NCBI RefSeq assembly: GCF_000818015.1
Contig: NZ_CP007511.1
Location: forward strand, 2,428,501 to 2,492,500
From: Stutzerimonas balearica DSM 6083
GTDB lineage: Bacteria; Pseudomonadota; Gammaproteobacteria; Pseudomonadales; Pseudomonadaceae
Length of the DNA: 64,000 bases
Direction of reading: 5' to 3'
Shown here: in pieces, positions 46,523 through 56,613 of the stretch
Layout of the letters: every line of letters begins with the position of its first letter
Position numbering within the stretch: the first letter of the stretch is position 1
Program-made: the position numbers and the translations under genes
Notes under the pieces: model-generated
What the model was told of the DNA's origin: nothing
Databases searched by the model: none
What the model saw: the letters and a program-made list of their open reading frames with translations, nothing else

Positions 46523-49230
46523 GTTCGAGCACCCAGACGACGGCCTCGACCTGCTGTTACTGCGGCGTCGGTTGCGGCGTGCTGATCGAGCACGACGGGC
46601 AGCGCATCCTCGGCGTCGCTGGCGACCCGGCGCACCCGGCCAACTTCGGTCGTTTGTGCAGCAAGGGTTCGACCCTGCACCTGACCGGCGACCGGGACGC
46701 CCGCGCGCTATACCCCGAGTTGCGCCTGGGCAAGGGCCTCGGGCGCAACCGCACCGGCTGGGACAACGCACTGGAGCACGCCGCCGCAGTCTTCGCCAGC
46801 ACCCTGGCCGAGCATGGGCCGGACAGCGTGGCGTTCTACGTCTCCGGCCAGCTGCTGACCGAGGACTACTACGCGTTCAACAAGTTGGCCCGGGCATTGG
46901 TGGGCACCCACAACATCGACTCCAATTCACGGCTGTGCATGTCCTCGGCAGTGGTCGGCTACAAGCGCAGCCTCGGCGCCGACGCCCCACCCTGCTCTTA
47001 CGAGGACATCGAGCAGGCCGACGTGCTGCTCATCGCCGGCAGCAACATGGCCTATGCCCACCCGGTGCTGTTCCGTCGCCTGGAGGCAGCGAAGGCGGCG
47101 CGGCCGGAGATGCGCGTCATCGTCGTCGATCCACGCCGCACCGACACCGCCGAGCTGGCCGACCTGCACCTGAGCATTCGCCCGGGCTCCGACGTGGCCC
47201 TGTTTCATGGCCTGCTGTACCTGCTGCTGCGCGAAGGCTGGATCGACAGCGCCTTCATCGCGGCGCACACCGAGGGCTTCGGATCGCTTGCCGCCCTGGT
47301 ACACGACTACCCTCCGGCCCGCGTCGCCGAGCTGTGCGGTATCACGCCTGAGCAATTGTTCGATTGCGCCAGGATGATCGGCCTGGCACCGAGCTTTCTC
47401 TCGCTGTGGTGCATGGGGCTGAACCAGTCCACCGCCGGTAGCGCGAAGAACAGTGCGCTGATCAACCTGCACCTGGCCACCGGACAGATCGGCCGCCCCG
47501 GCTGCGGCCCCTTCTCGCTCACCGGCCAGCCGAACGCCATGGGCGGACGCGAGACCGGAACCCTGGCCAACCTGTTGCCCGGTCATCGCGATGCGGCCAA
47601 CCCCAGGCACCGCGCCGAGGTTGCGGCGTACTGGGGAATCGAGCGCCTGCCGGAGGTGCCCGGCCTGCCTGCCGTCGAGCTGTTCGATGCGGTCCGCAGC
47701 GGGCGAATCAAGGCCCTGTGGATCGTCTGTACCAACCCTGCGCAGTCGCTGCCGGACCAGCACGCCGTCCATCAGGCGCTGGCCACGTGCCCTTTCGTCG
47801 TGGTGCAGGAAGCCTTCGCCACCACCGAAACCTGTCGCTATGCCGATCTGCTGCTGCCGGCGGCGAGCTGGGGCGAGAAGGCAGGCACCGTGACCAATTC
47901 CGAGCGCCGCATCAGCCCAGTGCGTGCAGCCGTCAGCGCACCCGGCGAGGCGCGCCCGGACTGGGCCATCGCCTGCGATTTCGCCCGCCGCCTGGAGCGG
48001 CACCTGCGTCCGGGGCGGCCGAGCCTGTTCGCCTTCGAACGTGCCGAGCAGCTCTACGACGAGTATCGCCAGCTGACCGCCGGGCGCGATCTGGACTACA
48101 GCGGCCTGTCGCGGGCCCAGCTCGAGCGTCTCGGCCCGCAGCAATGGCCGTTTCCCGCCAGTGCCGAACGCGGTACGCCACGCCTGTACGCCGACGGCCG
48201 CTTCCCCACCGAGTCGGGGCGCGCGCGCTTCGTGGCCGACCCCTTCGTGTCGGCGGCCGAAGGCGCCGATTCGGCCTTTCCGCTGGTGCTCAATACCGGC
48301 CGACTGCGCGATCAATGGCACGGCATGAGCCGGACCGGCACCGCAGCGCAGCTGTTCGGCCACGTTGAACAGGCCTTGCTTGGCCTGCATCCCGACGATC
48401 TGGCCCGGGCGGGCCTGGCTGAGGGCGATCTGGTCCGCGTACGCAGCCGACGCGCCAGCCTGGTGCTGCCAGTACAGGTGGACGCCAGCCTGCAGCCAGG
48501 CCAGGCCTTTGTGCCGATGCACTGGGGCGACCGTTTTCTCGAGGGCCTGGGCGTCAATGCCTTGAGTTCGGCGGCCTGCGATCCGCTGTCGCGCCAGCCG
48601 GAACTCAAGCACGCCGCGGTCGCGATCGAGCCGGTCGCCCTGCCCTGGGCATTCTTCGCCTTGGTCGAGGGCGACGTGCAGCGGCGCCTGGAGGCGTTGC
48701 GCCCGCTGTTCAGAGGGCTGGCCTACGCCAGCTTCAGCCTGGCTGGCCGTGAACGCCCGGCGCTGGTGATCCGCGCCGCGGCCGAAGCGGCTCCAGCGGC
48801 AGCCCTGCTCGCCGCGATCGACCAGCAGTTGGGCTTGGTCGACGACCCGGTGCTCGTATACGAGGATCCGCAACGCGGCGTCGGCAAGCGTCTGCGTCTG
48901 AGCGACGGGCGTCTGGTGGCGCTGCGCCTGGCCGGCGAGACCGCTGCGCGCGACTGGCTCAAGGCGCTGTGGGCGCGCGGCAGCATCGAGCCCGGTCTGC
49001 GTCGCTGGCTGCTCGCTCCGCTCAGCACTCCGCCCGGCGTACTGCCCGAGCGCGATCCGACGATCTGCAATTGCCTGAACATCGGACGACGCAGCATCTG
49101 CGACGGCATTGCCCGTGGCCTCGATCTGCTCGAGCTGCAGCGCAGCCTGGGGTGCGGTACCCGCTGCGGCTCCTGCGTACCGGAAATCAAGCGCCTGCTG
49201 GCGCAACTACCCCTGGCCGAGAGCGCCTGA
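46519..49230 (+). CDS. nasA: assimilatory nitrate reductase catalytic subunit
   Basis: 903 residues, cytoplasmic (no twin-arginine signal). The N-terminal 4Fe-4S site is CCYCGVGCGV then LCSKG. The molybdopterin domains contain SRLCMSSAVVGYKRSLG and GPFSLTGQPNAMGGRE, and a C-terminal cofactor-binding domain follows. A final BFD-like 2Fe-2S domain (about 845-895) has ICNCLNIGRRSICDGI and LGCGTRCGSCVPEIK. It reduces nitrate to nitrite with electrons from the NasC-like protein. It needs Mo-bis-MGD, made with MobA. Confidence 0.96.
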   Translation: MSSSTQTTASTCCYCGVGCGVLIEHDGQRILGVAGDPAHPANFGRLCSKGSTLHLTGDRDARALYPELRLGKGLGRNRTGWDNALEHAAAVFASTLAEHGPDSVAFYVSGQLLTEDYYAFNKLARALVGTHNIDSNSRLCMSSAVVGYKRSLGADAPPCSYEDIEQADVLLIAGSNMAYAHPVLFRRLEAAKAARPEMRVIVVDPRRTDTAELADLHLSIRPGSDVALFHGLLYLLLREGWIDSAFIAAHTEGFGSLAALVHDYPPARVAELCGITPEQLFDCARMIGLAPSFLSLWCMGLNQSTAGSAKNSALINLHLATGQIGRPGCGPFSLTGQPNAMGGRETGTLANLLPGHRDAANPRHRAEVAAYWGIERLPEVPGLPAVELFDAVRSGRIKALWIVCTNPAQSLPDQHAVHQALATCPFVVVQEAFATTETCRYADLLLPAASWGEKAGTVTNSERRISPVRAAVSAPGEARPDWAIACDFARRLERHLRPGRPSLFAFERAEQLYDEYRQLTAGRDLDYSGLSRAQLERLGPQQWPFPASAERGTPRLYADGRFPTESGRARFVADPFVSAAEGADSAFPLVLNTGRLRDQWHGMSRTGTAAQLFGHVEQALLGLHPDDLARAGLAEGDLVRVRSRRASLVLPVQVDASLQPGQAFVPMHWGDRFLEGLGVNALSSAACDPLSRQPELKHAAVAIEPVALPWAFFALVEGDVQRRLEALRPLFRGLAYASFSLAGRERPALVIRAAAEAAPAAALLAAIDQQLGLVDDPVLVYEDPQRGVGKRLRLSDGRLVALRLAGETAARDWLKALWARGSIEPGLRRWLLAPLSTPPGVLPERDPTICNCLNIGRRSICDGIARGLDLLELQRSLGCGTRCGSCVPEIKRLLAQLPLAESA

Positions 49231-49269
49231 ACGACACAGTGCCCGGATGGCCGGGCAAGAGAGGCAGAA

Positions 49270-50022
49270 ATGAACAGTGCAAAAGTCTGGCTGGTCGGCG
49301 CCGGCCCGGGCGATCCGGAACTGCTGACGCTCAAGGCGGTACGCGCGCTCGCCGAGGCGCAGGTGGTGCTGATCGACGATCTGGTCAACCCGGCGGTGCT
49401 GGCGCACTGCCCGCAGGCACGGGTGATTCCGGTCGGCAAGCGCGGCGGCTGTCGTTCGACGCCCCAGGCGTTCATCCACCGTCTGATGCTGCGCTACGCG
49501 CGCCAGGGTCGCTGCGTGGCACGCCTGAAGGGCGGCGACCCCTGCATTTTCGGGCGTGGCGGCGAGGAAGCCCAGTGGCTGGAAGCACGCGGCATCGAGG
49601 TCGAAGTGGTCAACGGCATTACCGCCGGACTGGCCGGCGCCACCCGTTGCGGCATTGCGCTGACCCACCGCGGCGTAGCCCGCGGCGTCACGCTGGTCAC
49701 CGCGCATACCCAGGACGACAGCGAACTGCATTGGCAGGCGTTGGCGCAGAGCGGCACCACCCTGGTCGTCTACATGGGCGTCGCGCGCCTGCAGCAGATC
49801 CGCAGCGGCCTGCTGGCCGGCGGCCTGGCGCCAGACACACCGGTGGCGATGATCGAGAATGCCTCGCTGCCGCAGCAGCGCGAGGTGCGTTCGACCCTGG
49901 TGCGGATGCACGAGGACGCCTTGGCATCGTCGCTCAAGAGCCCGGCCGTGCTGGTCATCGGCGAGGTCGCGGCCCTCAGCGACGCGACTGGCGCCTCGCT
50001 GGCGACGCGCGCGGCTTCCTGA
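49270..50022 (+). CDS. cobA: uroporphyrinogen-III C-methyltransferase
   Basis: 250 residues. A SAM-dependent tetrapyrrole methylase with VWLVGAGPGDPELLTLKAVR at the N-terminus, GGDPCIFGRGGEEAQWL in the middle and PVAMIENASLPQQREV later. It makes precorrin-2, the siroheme precursor needed by assimilatory nitrite reductase. It lacks the CysG dehydrogenase/chelatase part. It ends the nasC-nasA operon, 39 bp after nasA. The nitrite reductase itself must lie elsewhere. Confidence 0.93.
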   Translation: MNSAKVWLVGAGPGDPELLTLKAVRALAEAQVVLIDDLVNPAVLAHCPQARVIPVGKRGGCRSTPQAFIHRLMLRYARQGRCVARLKGGDPCIFGRGGEEAQWLEARGIEVEVVNGITAGLAGATRCGIALTHRGVARGVTLVTAHTQDDSELHWQALAQSGTTLVVYMGVARLQQIRSGLLAGGLAPDTPVAMIENASLPQQREVRSTLVRMHEDALASSLKSPAVLVIGEVAALSDATGASLATRAAS

Positions 50023-50030
50023 GGTCGCGC

Positions 50031-50957
50031 TCAGCCACCACGGAACAGGCGCTCGACGTCTTCGCGCAAGCACAGCTGCGTGCCCGGTCGCATCACCGTG
50101 GCCGCACCGGCCGCCACGCCGTAGCGCACTGCATCGCCCAGCTCGCGCCCCTGCGCCAGGGCGAGTACGACGGCGCCGAGCATGCTGTCGCCGGCTCCCA
50201 CTGCGCTGACCATGGGCACCGAGGGAGCAGCGATCCGCTCCAGCCGGTCGCCCGTGGCATACAGTGCGCCAGCGGCGCCCAGGGAAAGCACGATGACCTC
50301 GGCGGCCCCGGCGGCGATCAGCTCGCGCAACGCCCCCTCCTGCTCGCGCTCACTCTCGGGCATTCGCCCGATGAGCGAGGCCAGTTCGTTCAGGCTGGGC
50401 TTGATCAGGTAGGCGCCACCCCGTCGCGCGGCATACGCCAGCGGCTCGCCGGAGAGATCGACGACCAGGCGGGCGCCGACCTGCCCGGCCAGGGCCAGTA
50501 ACTCGTCGAAGAAAGAGGGCTCGATGCCCGGCGTGAAACTGCCGCTGACCACCAGATAGGCCGGCGCCGGATGCAGCCCACGCAAGGCGGCCAGACAACC
50601 GAGCCGTTCCTGCTCGCTCAGGCGCGGCCCGGGCAGCACGAAGCGGTACTGCAGCCCGCTCGCCTGCTCATCGACGGTAAAGCTCTCGCGCGTGTCGCCG
50701 CTGATCGCCACCGGAAGGTGCGCCAGGCCAATGGCGTCCAGCGCTCGGCGCAACATCTCCCCGAATGGGCCACCGGCCGGGTAAACGGCGAGCGCGTCGC
50801 CGCCCAGCGTGCTCACCACCCGCGCGACGTTGATCCCACCACCGCCGGGATCGTGTCGGGGCGCGGAACAGCGCAGCTTCTCGGTCGCGACGACCCGCGG
50901 CGTACGCACCGCCAGGTCCATGGCCGGATTTAACGTCAAGGTTGCGATGCGCGTCAT
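50031..50957 (-). CDS. PfkB-family 1-phosphofructokinase-like sugar kinase
   Basis: 308 residues from the ATG at 50957, which has GGAG 7 nt upstream; an ATG 12 bp earlier has no site. It is a ribokinase-fold enzyme with ATLTLNPAMDLAVRT, the substrate motif DPGGGGINVARVVSTLGG, and the ATP-site catalytic aspartate in SAVGAGDSMLGAVVLA. The family covers 1-phosphofructokinase, PfkB (6-phosphofructokinase II) and tagatose-6-phosphate kinase. It stands alone, without PTS genes, so a phosphofructokinase II role is possible but unproven. It converges with cobA. Confidence 0.85.
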   Translation of the reverse strand: MTRIATLTLNPAMDLAVRTPRVVATEKLRCSAPRHDPGGGGINVARVVSTLGGDALAVYPAGGPFGEMLRRALDAIGLAHLPVAISGDTRESFTVDEQASGLQYRFVLPGPRLSEQERLGCLAALRGLHPAPAYLVVSGSFTPGIEPSFFDELLALAGQVGARLVVDLSGEPLAYAARRGGAYLIKPSLNELASLIGRMPESEREQEGALRELIAAGAAEVIVLSLGAAGALYATGDRLERIAAPSVPMVSAVGAGDSMLGAVVLALAQGRELGDAVRYGVAAGAATVMRPGTQLCLREDVERLFRGG

Positions 50958-51020
50958 CGAGCGCTCCATTGGCTGGCGGCGATAGGCTCAAGCCTATCAG
51001 CTCGATCAGCGCAGGGCCCC

Positions 51021-51329
51021 TCAGCGACGCGTGATCAGGCCTTGCCGTGCGATGCGGGTCAGGTCGCGTATGCATTCCTCCAGGCGCTCGGCCGAAGGCG
51101 CCTGGACCACCGCCAGGTCGAAACTGTCATCAGCAAAACGGGCGAGCGATTCGTCGGCACCGGCAAACTGGATGAGCAGCGCACGGGAGCGGCTGTTGCG
51201 CCGCGGCCAGCCATCCAGATAGCGCAGCAACGAAGGCTGGTGCGAGCCGCCGAGAAGAACCTTGGGATTGCTGCGAACGAGCCCGCTGGTGATGGGGGCC
51301 AGACGAAGTTGTGCGTGTGATGCATTCAT
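51021..51329 (-). CDS. small conserved protein upstream of nuo, unknown function
   Basis: 102 residues from the ATG at 51329; an in-frame GTG at 51350 is possible. It has a methyltransferase-like end (DSFDLAVVQAPSAERLEEC, then LTRIARQGLITRR), recalling the last strands of a SAM methyltransferase fold, but the SAM-binding loop is missing. It might be a degenerate remnant or a distinct small regulator. It is transcribed away from the nuo operon. Confidence 0.55.
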   Translation of the reverse strand: MNASHAQLRLAPITSGLVRSNPKVLLGGSHQPSLLRYLDGWPRRNSRSRALLIQFAGADESLARFADDSFDLAVVQAPSAERLEECIRDLTRIARQGLITRR

Positions 51330-51390
51330 GCTGAAGGAATTCCGCCTCACCTGTTCCGCTGGACAGCGGTGGGAGGCTTCACCGGAACCA

Positions 51391-51402
51391 GCGCTTTAGC
51401 GG
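51391..51402. repeat. palindromic element GCGCTTTAGCGG (copy 1)
   Basis: A near-palindrome with GCGCT/AGCGG arms. An inverted second copy of the core GCGCTTTAGCG occurs at 51632-51644. Both lie in the nuo upstream region, so an operator pair is possible. Confidence 0.4.
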
Positions 51403-51596
51403 TATTTCGGAACCGGTCGGTCCCTGGCGCCCCGCAAGTAGCTGACTAAATCGGCGCAAGGCGGAACTGTAGGCAGCCGCCACGGCGGCTGTCAACGGCC
51501 AGGTGCCACCTGCCGAGCCTGGCCGACGCTCCGTTCGTCCGGAGGATAGGCGCTACTACTTTCGGGTTGGCATTGGCCGACTACGCTTGCCGCATC

Positions 51597-51616
51597 GGAG
51601 CGGGCAAACCCGCGCC
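51597..51616. repeat. REP-like hairpin
   Basis: GGAGCGGGCAAACCCGCGCC resembles the GGAGCGGG-N3-CCCGCG core of Pseudomonas repetitive extragenic palindromes. Only one copy is seen in the window. Confidence 0.4.
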
Positions 51617-51631
51617 CGGCCTGCTACCGGC

Positions 51632-51644
51632 GCGCTAAAGCGCC
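51632..51644. repeat. palindromic element GCGCTAAAGCGC (copy 2)
   Basis: A perfect GCGCT-AA-AGCGC palindrome, the reverse complement of copy 1 at the core, 240 bp downstream of it and just upstream of the AT-rich nuo promoter zone. Confidence 0.45.
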
Positions 51645-51828
51645 TGGAGAACCGTTTAGGCCTTATTGCTTAAATCAATCAGCCGATAAAAATAGTTCAA
51701 TAAGATTCATACAGAAACATGTACTTACTTTTTGTCTGCGCATAGAATGCCCGCCCATCAAAGAGTTGCGACGCATAGCCGCAGTCGCGAACTGGACATA
51801 CATAAGCCGTTCCTTTAAGGAGCCCGGC

Positions 51829-52236
51829 ATGCCTGATGTATCCCTGGCCCATCATTGGGGCTTTGCAGTCTTTCTCCTCGGCGTCTTCGGTCTGTGCGCC
51901 TTCATGCTCGGCGTCTCCAGCCTGCTCGGCAGCAAGGCCTGGGGTCGTAGCAAGAACGAACCCTTCGAATCCGGTATCGTCCCCACAGGCGGTGCGCGCC
52001 TGCGCCTGTCGGCGAAGTTCTACCTGGTCGCCATGCTCTTCGTGATCTTCGACGTCGAAGCGCTCTACCTTTTTGCCTGGGCTGTCTCGGTACGCGAAAG
52101 CGGCTGGGCGGGCCTCATTGAAGCAACCGTATTCATAGCAATTCTGTTGGCGGGTCTTGTCTACCTGTGGCGGATCGGCGCGCTCGATTGGGCGCCGGCG
52201 AGCCGTCGTGCGCGGCAGGCGAAGCTAAAACAATGA
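51829..52236 (+). CDS. nuoA: NADH-quinone oxidoreductase subunit A
   Basis: 135 residues from the ATG at 51829, with AAGGAG 6 nt upstream; earlier codons in frame lack a site. It has three transmembrane helices, with the loop [20 protein letters not shown] and [19 protein letters not shown], the conserved quinone-cavity loop and acidic helix. First gene of the nuo operon for the proton-pumping complex I. Confidence 0.96.
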   Translation: MPDVSLAHHWGFAVFLLGVFGLCAFMLGVSSLLGSKAWGRSKNEPFESGIVPTGGARLRLSAKFYLVAMLFVIFDVEALYLFAWAVSVRESGWAGLIEATVFIAILLAGLVYLWRIGALDWAPASRRARQAKLKQ

Positions 52237-52246
52237 GGCTCTTCAC

Positions 52247-52921
52247 ATGCAATACAAACTCACCCGGATCGATCCGGATGCGGTCGTCGACCGCTATCCG
52301 ATCGGCCAGCAGGAGACTGTTGCCGACCCGCTAGAAGGACAAGTCCATCGCAACATCTACATGGGCAAGCTCGAGGACGTGCTGAGCGATGCGGTCAACT
52401 GGGGACGCAAGAACTCCCTGTGGCCGTACAACTTCGGCCTGTCGTGCTGCTACGTGGAGATGACGACTGCCTTCACTGCGCCCCATGACATCGCCCGCTT
52501 CGGCGCCGAAGTGATTCGTGCCTCGCCGCGTCAGGCCGACTTCATGGTCATTGCCGGTACCTGCTTCATCAAGATGGCGCCGATCATCCAGCGCCTCTAC
52601 GAACAAATGCTCGAGCCCAAGTGGGTCATTTCCATGGGTTCTTGCGCCAACTCCGGTGGTATGTACGACATCTACTCGGTCGTTCAGGGGGTCGACAAGT
52701 TCCTCCCCGTGGACGTGTACATACCGGGCTGTCCGCCCCGTCCCGAGGCGTTCCTGCAAGGCTTGCAGCTCTTGCAGGAATCCATCGGCAAGGAGCGGCG
52801 ACCGCTGTCCTGGGTCGTCGGCGATCAAGGCATCTATCGTGCCGAGATGCCCTCGCAGAAGGAACAGCGACGCGAACAGCGCATCCAGGTTACCAACCTG
52901 CGCAGCCCCGACGACGTGTGA
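52247..52921 (+). CDS. nuoB: NADH-quinone oxidoreductase subunit B
   Basis: 224 residues. It binds the terminal cluster N2 with the tandem cysteines in [13 protein letters not shown], then [14 protein letters not shown] and [15 protein letters not shown]. It hands electrons to quinone at the NuoD interface. It is 10 bp after nuoA. The N-terminal extension before the core is as in pseudomonads. Confidence 0.98.
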   Translation: MQYKLTRIDPDAVVDRYPIGQQETVADPLEGQVHRNIYMGKLEDVLSDAVNWGRKNSLWPYNFGLSCCYVEMTTAFTAPHDIARFGAEVIRASPRQADFMVIAGTCFIKMAPIIQRLYEQMLEPKWVISMGSCANSGGMYDIYSVVQGVDKFLPVDVYIPGCPPRPEAFLQGLQLLQESIGKERRPLSWVVGDQGIYRAEMPSQKEQRREQRIQVTNLRSPDDV

Positions 52922-52989
52922 ACCCCACCGGCCTGCCCGCAAGGCAAGGCCGGCTCGCACCCCGACGTTGACCCATAGCGACCGAGACC

Positions 52990-54771
52990 ATGACTGCAGA
53001 CCGTGCTCTGTACATCCCGCCTTACAAGGCTGACGACCAGGATATCGTCGTCGAACTGAACGCGCGCTTCGGCGCCGAGACCTTCACTCTGCAGCCGTCG
53101 CTGACCGGCATGCCGGTGCTCTGGGTGCCGCGCGAGCGCCTGCTCGAAGTGCTCGGGTTCCTGCGCCAGGTGGCCAAGCCCTATGTGATGCTCTACGACC
53201 TGCATGGCGTCGATGAGCGCCTGCGTACGCACCGCCAGGGCCTGCCCGACGCCGACTTCAGCGTGTTCTACCACCTGATGTCGCTGGAACGTAACAGCGA
53301 CGTGATGATCAAGGTGGCACTGAAGGAAAGCGACCTCAGCCTGCCGACTGCCACGTCCGTCTGGCCCAACGCCAACTGGTACGAGCGCGAAGTCTGGGAC
53401 ATGTACGGCATCGACTTCCGCGGCCATCCGCACCTGGCGCGCATGCTGATGCCGCCGACCTGGGAAGGCCACCCGCTGCGCAAGGACTACCCGGCGCGCG
53501 CCACCGAGTTCGACCCCTACGCGCTGAACGCCGCCAAGCAGGACCTGGAGCAGGAAGCCCTGCGCTTCAAGCCCGAGGACTGGGGCATGAAGCGCGGCAG
53601 CGAGCATGAGGACTACATGTTCCTCAACCTCGGCCCGAACCATCCCTCGGCACACGGGGCCTTCCGCATCATCCTGCAGCTCGACGGCGAGGAAATCGTC
53701 GATTGCGTGCCGGAGATCGGCTACCACCACCGCGGCGCCGAGAAGATGGCCGAGCGGCAGAGCTGGCACAGCTTCATCCCCTACACCGACCGCATCGACT
53801 ACCTCGGCGGGGTGATGAACAACCTGCCCTACGTGCTCGCGGTGGAAAAGCTCGCCGGTATCAAGGTGCCTGCGCGCGTCGATTTCATCCGCGTGATGAT
53901 GGCCGAGTTCTTCCGCATCCAGAACCACCTGCTGTACCTGGGCACCTACATCCAGGACGTCGGCGCCATGACGCCGGTGTTCTTCACCTTTACCGACCGC
54001 CAGCGCGCCTACAAGGTGATCGAGGCGATTACCGGCTTTCGCATGCACCCGGCCTGGTATCGCATCGGCGGCGTCGCCCACGACCTGCCGCGTGGCTGGG
54101 ACCGCCTGGTGCGCGAGTTCCTCGACTGGATGCCCAAGCGCCTGGCCGAGTACGAAAAGGCGGCGCTGAAGAACAGCATCCTGCGCGGGCGCACCATCGG
54201 CGTGGCCGCCTACAACACCAGGGAAGCGCTGGAATGGGGCGTCACCGGCGCCGGCCTGCGCGCCACCGGGCTGGATTTCGACCTGCGCAAGACGCGGCCG
54301 TATTCGGGCTACGAGCACTTCGAGTTCGAGGTACCGCTGGCCGCCAATGGCGATGCCTACGACCGCTGCATGGTGAAGATGGGCGAGATGCGCGAAAGCC
54401 TCAGGATCATCGAGCAGTGCCTCAAGCACATGCCCGAGGGGCCGTACAAGGCGGACCATCCGCTGACCACGCCGCCGCCGAAGGAGCGCACGCTGCAGCA
54501 CATCGAGACCATGATCACCCACTTCCTGCAGGTCTCCTGGGGCCCGGTAATGCCGGCCAACGAAAGCCTGCAGATGATCGAAGCGACCAAGGGCATCAAC
54601 AGCTACTACCTGACCAGCGACGGCAGCACCATGAGCTACCGCACGCGCATCCGCACGCCCAGTTTCCCGCACCTGCAACAGATTCCCTCGGTGATCCGCG
54701 GCAGCATGGTCGCGGATCTGATCGCCTACCTGGGCAGCATCGATTTCGTCATGGCCGACGTGGACCGCTGA
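52990..54771 (+). CDS. nuoC: NADH-quinone oxidoreductase fused subunit C/D
   Basis: 593 residues. The NuoC domain (about 1-190, 30-kDa type, with [20 protein letters not shown]) is fused to NuoD (about 210-593, 49-kDa type, with [16 protein letters not shown] and the quinone-site [14 protein letters not shown]). Fusion is the normal state in enterobacteria and pseudomonads. It shapes the quinone pocket with NuoB. It ends 1 bp before nuoE. Confidence 0.98.
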   Translation: MTADRALYIPPYKADDQDIVVELNARFGAETFTLQPSLTGMPVLWVPRERLLEVLGFLRQVAKPYVMLYDLHGVDERLRTHRQGLPDADFSVFYHLMSLERNSDVMIKVALKESDLSLPTATSVWPNANWYEREVWDMYGIDFRGHPHLARMLMPPTWEGHPLRKDYPARATEFDPYALNAAKQDLEQEALRFKPEDWGMKRGSEHEDYMFLNLGPNHPSAHGAFRIILQLDGEEIVDCVPEIGYHHRGAEKMAERQSWHSFIPYTDRIDYLGGVMNNLPYVLAVEKLAGIKVPARVDFIRVMMAEFFRIQNHLLYLGTYIQDVGAMTPVFFTFTDRQRAYKVIEAITGFRMHPAWYRIGGVAHDLPRGWDRLVREFLDWMPKRLAEYEKAALKNSILRGRTIGVAAYNTREALEWGVTGAGLRATGLDFDLRKTRPYSGYEHFEFEVPLAANGDAYDRCMVKMGEMRESLRIIEQCLKHMPEGPYKADHPLTTPPPKERTLQHIETMITHFLQVSWGPVMPANESLQMIEATKGINSYYLTSDGSTMSYRTRIRTPSFPHLQQIPSVIRGSMVADLIAYLGSIDFVMADVDR

Positions 54772-54772
54772 T

Positions 54773-55267
54773 ATGAGCACGCTTATCAAGACCGACCGTT
54801 TCGTTCTCAGCGACGCCGAGCGCACGGCCATCGAGCACGAGATGCACCACTACGAAGACCCGCGCGCGGCCAGCATCGAAGCGCTGAAGATCGTGCAGAA
54901 GCAGCGCGGCTGGGTGCCCGACGGCGCCGCCGATGCCATCGGCGAGCTGCTCGGCATTCCGGCGAGCGACGTCGAGGGCGTGGCCACCTTCTATAGCCAG
55001 ATATTCCGCGTGCCGGTCGGGCGCCACATCATCCGCGTCTGCGACAGCATGACCTGCTACATCGGCGGCCACGAATCGATCCTCGGCGCCATCGAGCAGC
55101 AGCTCGGCATCGCGCCGGGCCAGACCACCGCCGACAACCGCTTCACCCTCATCCCGGTGTGCTGCCTGGGCAACTGCGACAAGGCCCCGGCGCTGATGAT
55201 CGACGACGACACCTACGGCGACGTCAGCGCCGCCGGCGTCGCCGCCCTGCTGGAGGCCTACCCATGA
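54773..55267 (+). CDS. nuoE: NADH-quinone oxidoreductase subunit E
   Basis: 164 residues. A thioredoxin-like 2Fe-2S protein (cluster N1a) with the four ligand cysteines in [11 protein letters not shown] and [15 protein letters not shown]. Part of the NADH dehydrogenase module. The stop overlaps the nuoF start (ATGA). Confidence 0.97.
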   Translation: MSTLIKTDRFVLSDAERTAIEHEMHHYEDPRAASIEALKIVQKQRGWVPDGAADAIGELLGIPASDVEGVATFYSQIFRVPVGRHIIRVCDSMTCYIGGHESILGAIEQQLGIAPGQTTADNRFTLIPVCCLGNCDKAPALMIDDDTYGDVSAAGVAALLEAYP

Positions 55268-56613
55268 CCCGAGCGCTCGCCTCCCTCGGCCCGGCCAACC
55301 GCGCCGCCCGCCACGAGGAAACCCATCCGCTGACCTGGCGTCTGCGCGACGACGGCCAGCCGGTCTGGCTCGAGGAATACCAGCAGAAGAACGGCTACGC
55401 CGCCGCACGCAAGGCGCTGGCCGAAATGGCTCAGGCCGACATCGTCCAGCAGGTCAAGGAATCCGGCCTGAAGGGTCGCGGCGGCGCGGGTTTCCCCACC
55501 GGCGTGAAGTGGGGCCTGATGCCCGCCGACGAATCGCTGAACATCCGCTACCTCTTGTGCAATGCCGACGAGATGGAGCCCAACACCTGGAAGGACCGGT
55601 TGCTCATGGAGCAGCTGCCGCACCTCCTGGTCGAGGGCATGCTGATCAGCGCCCGCGCGCTGAAGGCCTACCGCGGCTACATCTTCCTGCGTGGCGAGTA
55701 CGTCGACGCGGCGCGCAACCTCAACCGCGCCATCGAGGAAGCCAAGGCCGCCGGCCTGCTCGGCAAGAACATCCTCGGCAGCGGCTTCGATTTCGAGCTG
55801 TTCGTGCACACCGGTGCCGGGCGCTACATCTGCGGTGAAGAAACCGCACTGATCAATTCGCTCGAAGGCCGCCGCGCCAACCCGCGCGCCAAGCCGCCCT
55901 TCCCCGCCGCCGTCGGCGTCTGGGGCAAGCCGACCTGCGTGAACAACGTCGAGACGCTATGCAACGTGCCGGCGATCATCGGCCACGGCGTCGACTGGTA
56001 CAAATCGCTCGCCCGCCCCGGCAGCGAAGACATGGGCACCAAGCTCATGGGCTTCTCCGGCAAGGTGAAGACCCCCGGCATCTGGGAAGTACCGTTCGGC
56101 ATCAGCGCCCGCGAGCTGTTCGACGACTACGCCGGCGGCATGCGCGACGGCTATACGCTCAAATGCTGGCAACCCGGCGGCGCCGGTACCGGCTTCCTGC
56201 TGCCCGAGCACCTCGAGGCGCAGATGTACGCCGGCGGTATCGGCAAGGTCGGCACGCGCATGGGCACCGGCCTGGCGCTGGCGGTCGACCAGACCGTGAA
56301 CATGGTGTCGCTGCTGCGCAACATGGAGGAGTTCTTTGCCCGCGAGTCTTGCGGCTGGTGCACCCCTTGCCGCGACGGCCTGCCCTGGAGCGTGAAGATC
56401 CTGCGTGCGCTCGAGCGCGGCCAGGGCAGCGAACAGGATATCGCCACGCTCCTGCAGCTGGTCGACTTCCTCGGCCCGGGGCGCACCTTCTGCGCCCACG
56501 CACCGGGTGCCGTCGAGCCGCTGGGCAGCGCGGTGAAGTATTTCCGGGACGAGTTCGAGGCCGGCGTCGCCAGACAGGCGAGCGCCCGCCCCGAGCCGGC
56601 CCTCGGTAGCTGA
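55264..56613 (+). CDS. nuoF: NADH-quinone oxidoreductase subunit F
   Basis: 449 residues from the ATG at 55264. It has the NADH/FMN site [14 protein letters not shown] and the 4Fe-4S motif (N3) [15 protein letters not shown] plus a later Cys in [14 protein letters not shown]. It accepts hydride from NADH. Unlike most junctions here, it is followed by a 123-bp gap before nuoG. Confidence 0.98.
   Translation: MTRALASLGPANRAARHEETHPLTWRLRDDGQPVWLEEYQQKNGYAAARKALAEMAQADIVQQVKESGLKGRGGAGFPTGVKWGLMPADESLNIRYLLCNADEMEPNTWKDRLLMEQLPHLLVEGMLISARALKAYRGYIFLRGEYVDAARNLNRAIEEAKAAGLLGKNILGSGFDFELFVHTGAGRYICGEETALINSLEGRRANPRAKPPFPAAVGVWGKPTCVNNVETLCNVPAIIGHGVDWYKSLARPGSEDMGTKLMGFSGKVKTPGIWEVPFGISARELFDDYAGGMRDGYTLKCWQPGGAGTGFLLPEHLEAQMYAGGIGKVGTRMGTGLALAVDQTVNMVSLLRNMEEFFARESCGWCTPCRDGLPWSVKILRALERGQGSEQDIATLLQLVDFLGPGRTFCAHAPGAVEPLGSAVKYFRDEFEAGVARQASARPEPALGS

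Larger units (their letters stand above)
51330..51828. other. nuo operon upstream region
   Basis: 499 bp with no supported gene. The left part is GC-rich with a REP-like hairpin and two related palindromes. The right part (51655-51750) is strikingly AT-rich and is the likely promoter and activator zone, with a TAGAAT -10-like box at 51743-51748 but no good -35. An AAGGAG site at 51817-51822 serves nuoA. Confidence 0.6.

Noticed and set aside
46927..49206. 759-codon open frame antisense to nasA
   Set aside because: It runs fully opposite a well-supported gene; low-complexity Gln/Ala/Arg/Gly composition.
51661..51690. Anr/FNR box in the nuo promoter zone
   Set aside because: TTGCT-TAA-ATCAA has a 3-nt centre; the consensus TTGAT-N4-ATCAA needs 4.
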